A stretch of 14,371 bases of DNA from Pirellulales bacterium. Lineage in GTDB: Bacteria > Planctomycetota > Planctomycetia > Pirellulales > Thermoguttaceae. This document shows, piece after piece, positions 14,312 to 14,371 of this stretch. Every line of letters begins with the position of its first letter. Position 1 is the first letter of the stretch. Where the stretch lies: the NCBI GenBank assembly GCA_030605745.1, contig JAUWHT010000242.1, forward strand, positions 1 through 14,371, in the 5' to 3' direction. A program made the position numbers and the translations under genes. Under the pieces are notes generated by a model that saw only the letters and a list, made by a program, of their open reading frames with translations, had not been told where the DNA came from and ran no database searches.

Positions 14312-14371
14312 ATGACGACGGACGAAATCCGGGCGTTGGAGCCCAACGTACGAAGGAAATTGAAACACTTT
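14312..14371 (+). CDS. Start of a gene cut by the window edge, possibly a transposase
   Basis: Only 20 codons are present, beginning MTTDEIRALEPNVRRKLKHF, with GGAGGT (14301-14306) five bases before ATG 14312. The pattern MTxxxIxxLxPxxxxxLxxF resembles the N-terminus of some transposases (IS701/IS4-like), and the nearby hairpin and masked ribosome binding site fit an IS end. Twenty residues cannot prove the family. That a gene begins here is well supported; its identity is a guess. Confidence 0.55.
   Translation, partial: MTTDEIRALEPNVRRKLKHF

Overview
The window looks like a chromosomal segment from a planctomycete (Planctomycetota), probably from the Pirellulales or a related order. This rests on three things. 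There is a large PEP-CTERM exported repeat protein. There is a small lipoprotein of the regulatory-like Ig-fold type that is abundant in that phylum. There is also a multi-spanning membrane protein that reads like a family I associate with planctomycetes, set in a GC-rich background with many intergenic palindromes. This assignment is inference; no rRNA or other marker gene is present.

Layout, left to right. Positions 1-240 hold a tandemly duplicated hairpin repeat. Positions 456-3068 encode a PEP-CTERM beta-strand-repeat protein interrupted by one in-frame TAA at 714-716, so it is a pseudogene unless the base is an error or the stop is read through. A cluster of hairpin-centred repeats (3111-3334) precedes a promoter and a hairpin leader. 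These lead into a co-directional group: nagA (GlcNAc-6-P deacetylase), a two-domain GNAT acetyltransferase overlapping it by 11 nt, a 53-residue basic protein with a strong ribosome binding site, and hemE. A VapB/VapC-type toxin-antitoxin pair with its own promoter follows. A minus-strand nucleotidyltransferase-HEPN fusion converges on it with 16 nt between the genes. Next come mnmA (minus strand), a palindromic element, a lipoprotein gene, a Phd/RelE-type toxin-antitoxin pair, and prfB with its programmed +1 frameshift. The last part holds a terminator, a promoter and a polytopic membrane protein gene. The right edge has a second copy of the palindromic element, a possible gene remnant, and the start of what may be an insertion-sequence transposase.

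How the parts relate. Housekeeping genes (hemE for tetrapyrroles, mnmA for tRNA 2-thiouridine, prfB for termination) are interleaved with accessory modules: three toxin-antitoxin-like loci within about 4.2 kb, repeats and a probable IS. nagA and the GNAT gene are probably translationally coupled. The two classical toxin-antitoxin pairs have overlapping genes and their own promoters. I do not see a clearly new multi-gene system. The observations most worth checking are the MNT-HEPN single-chain fusion, the unrecognised basic small protein overlapping hemE, the repeat-derived tail on RF2, the nonsense codon in the PEP-CTERM gene, and the sequestered ribosome binding site of the right-edge gene.
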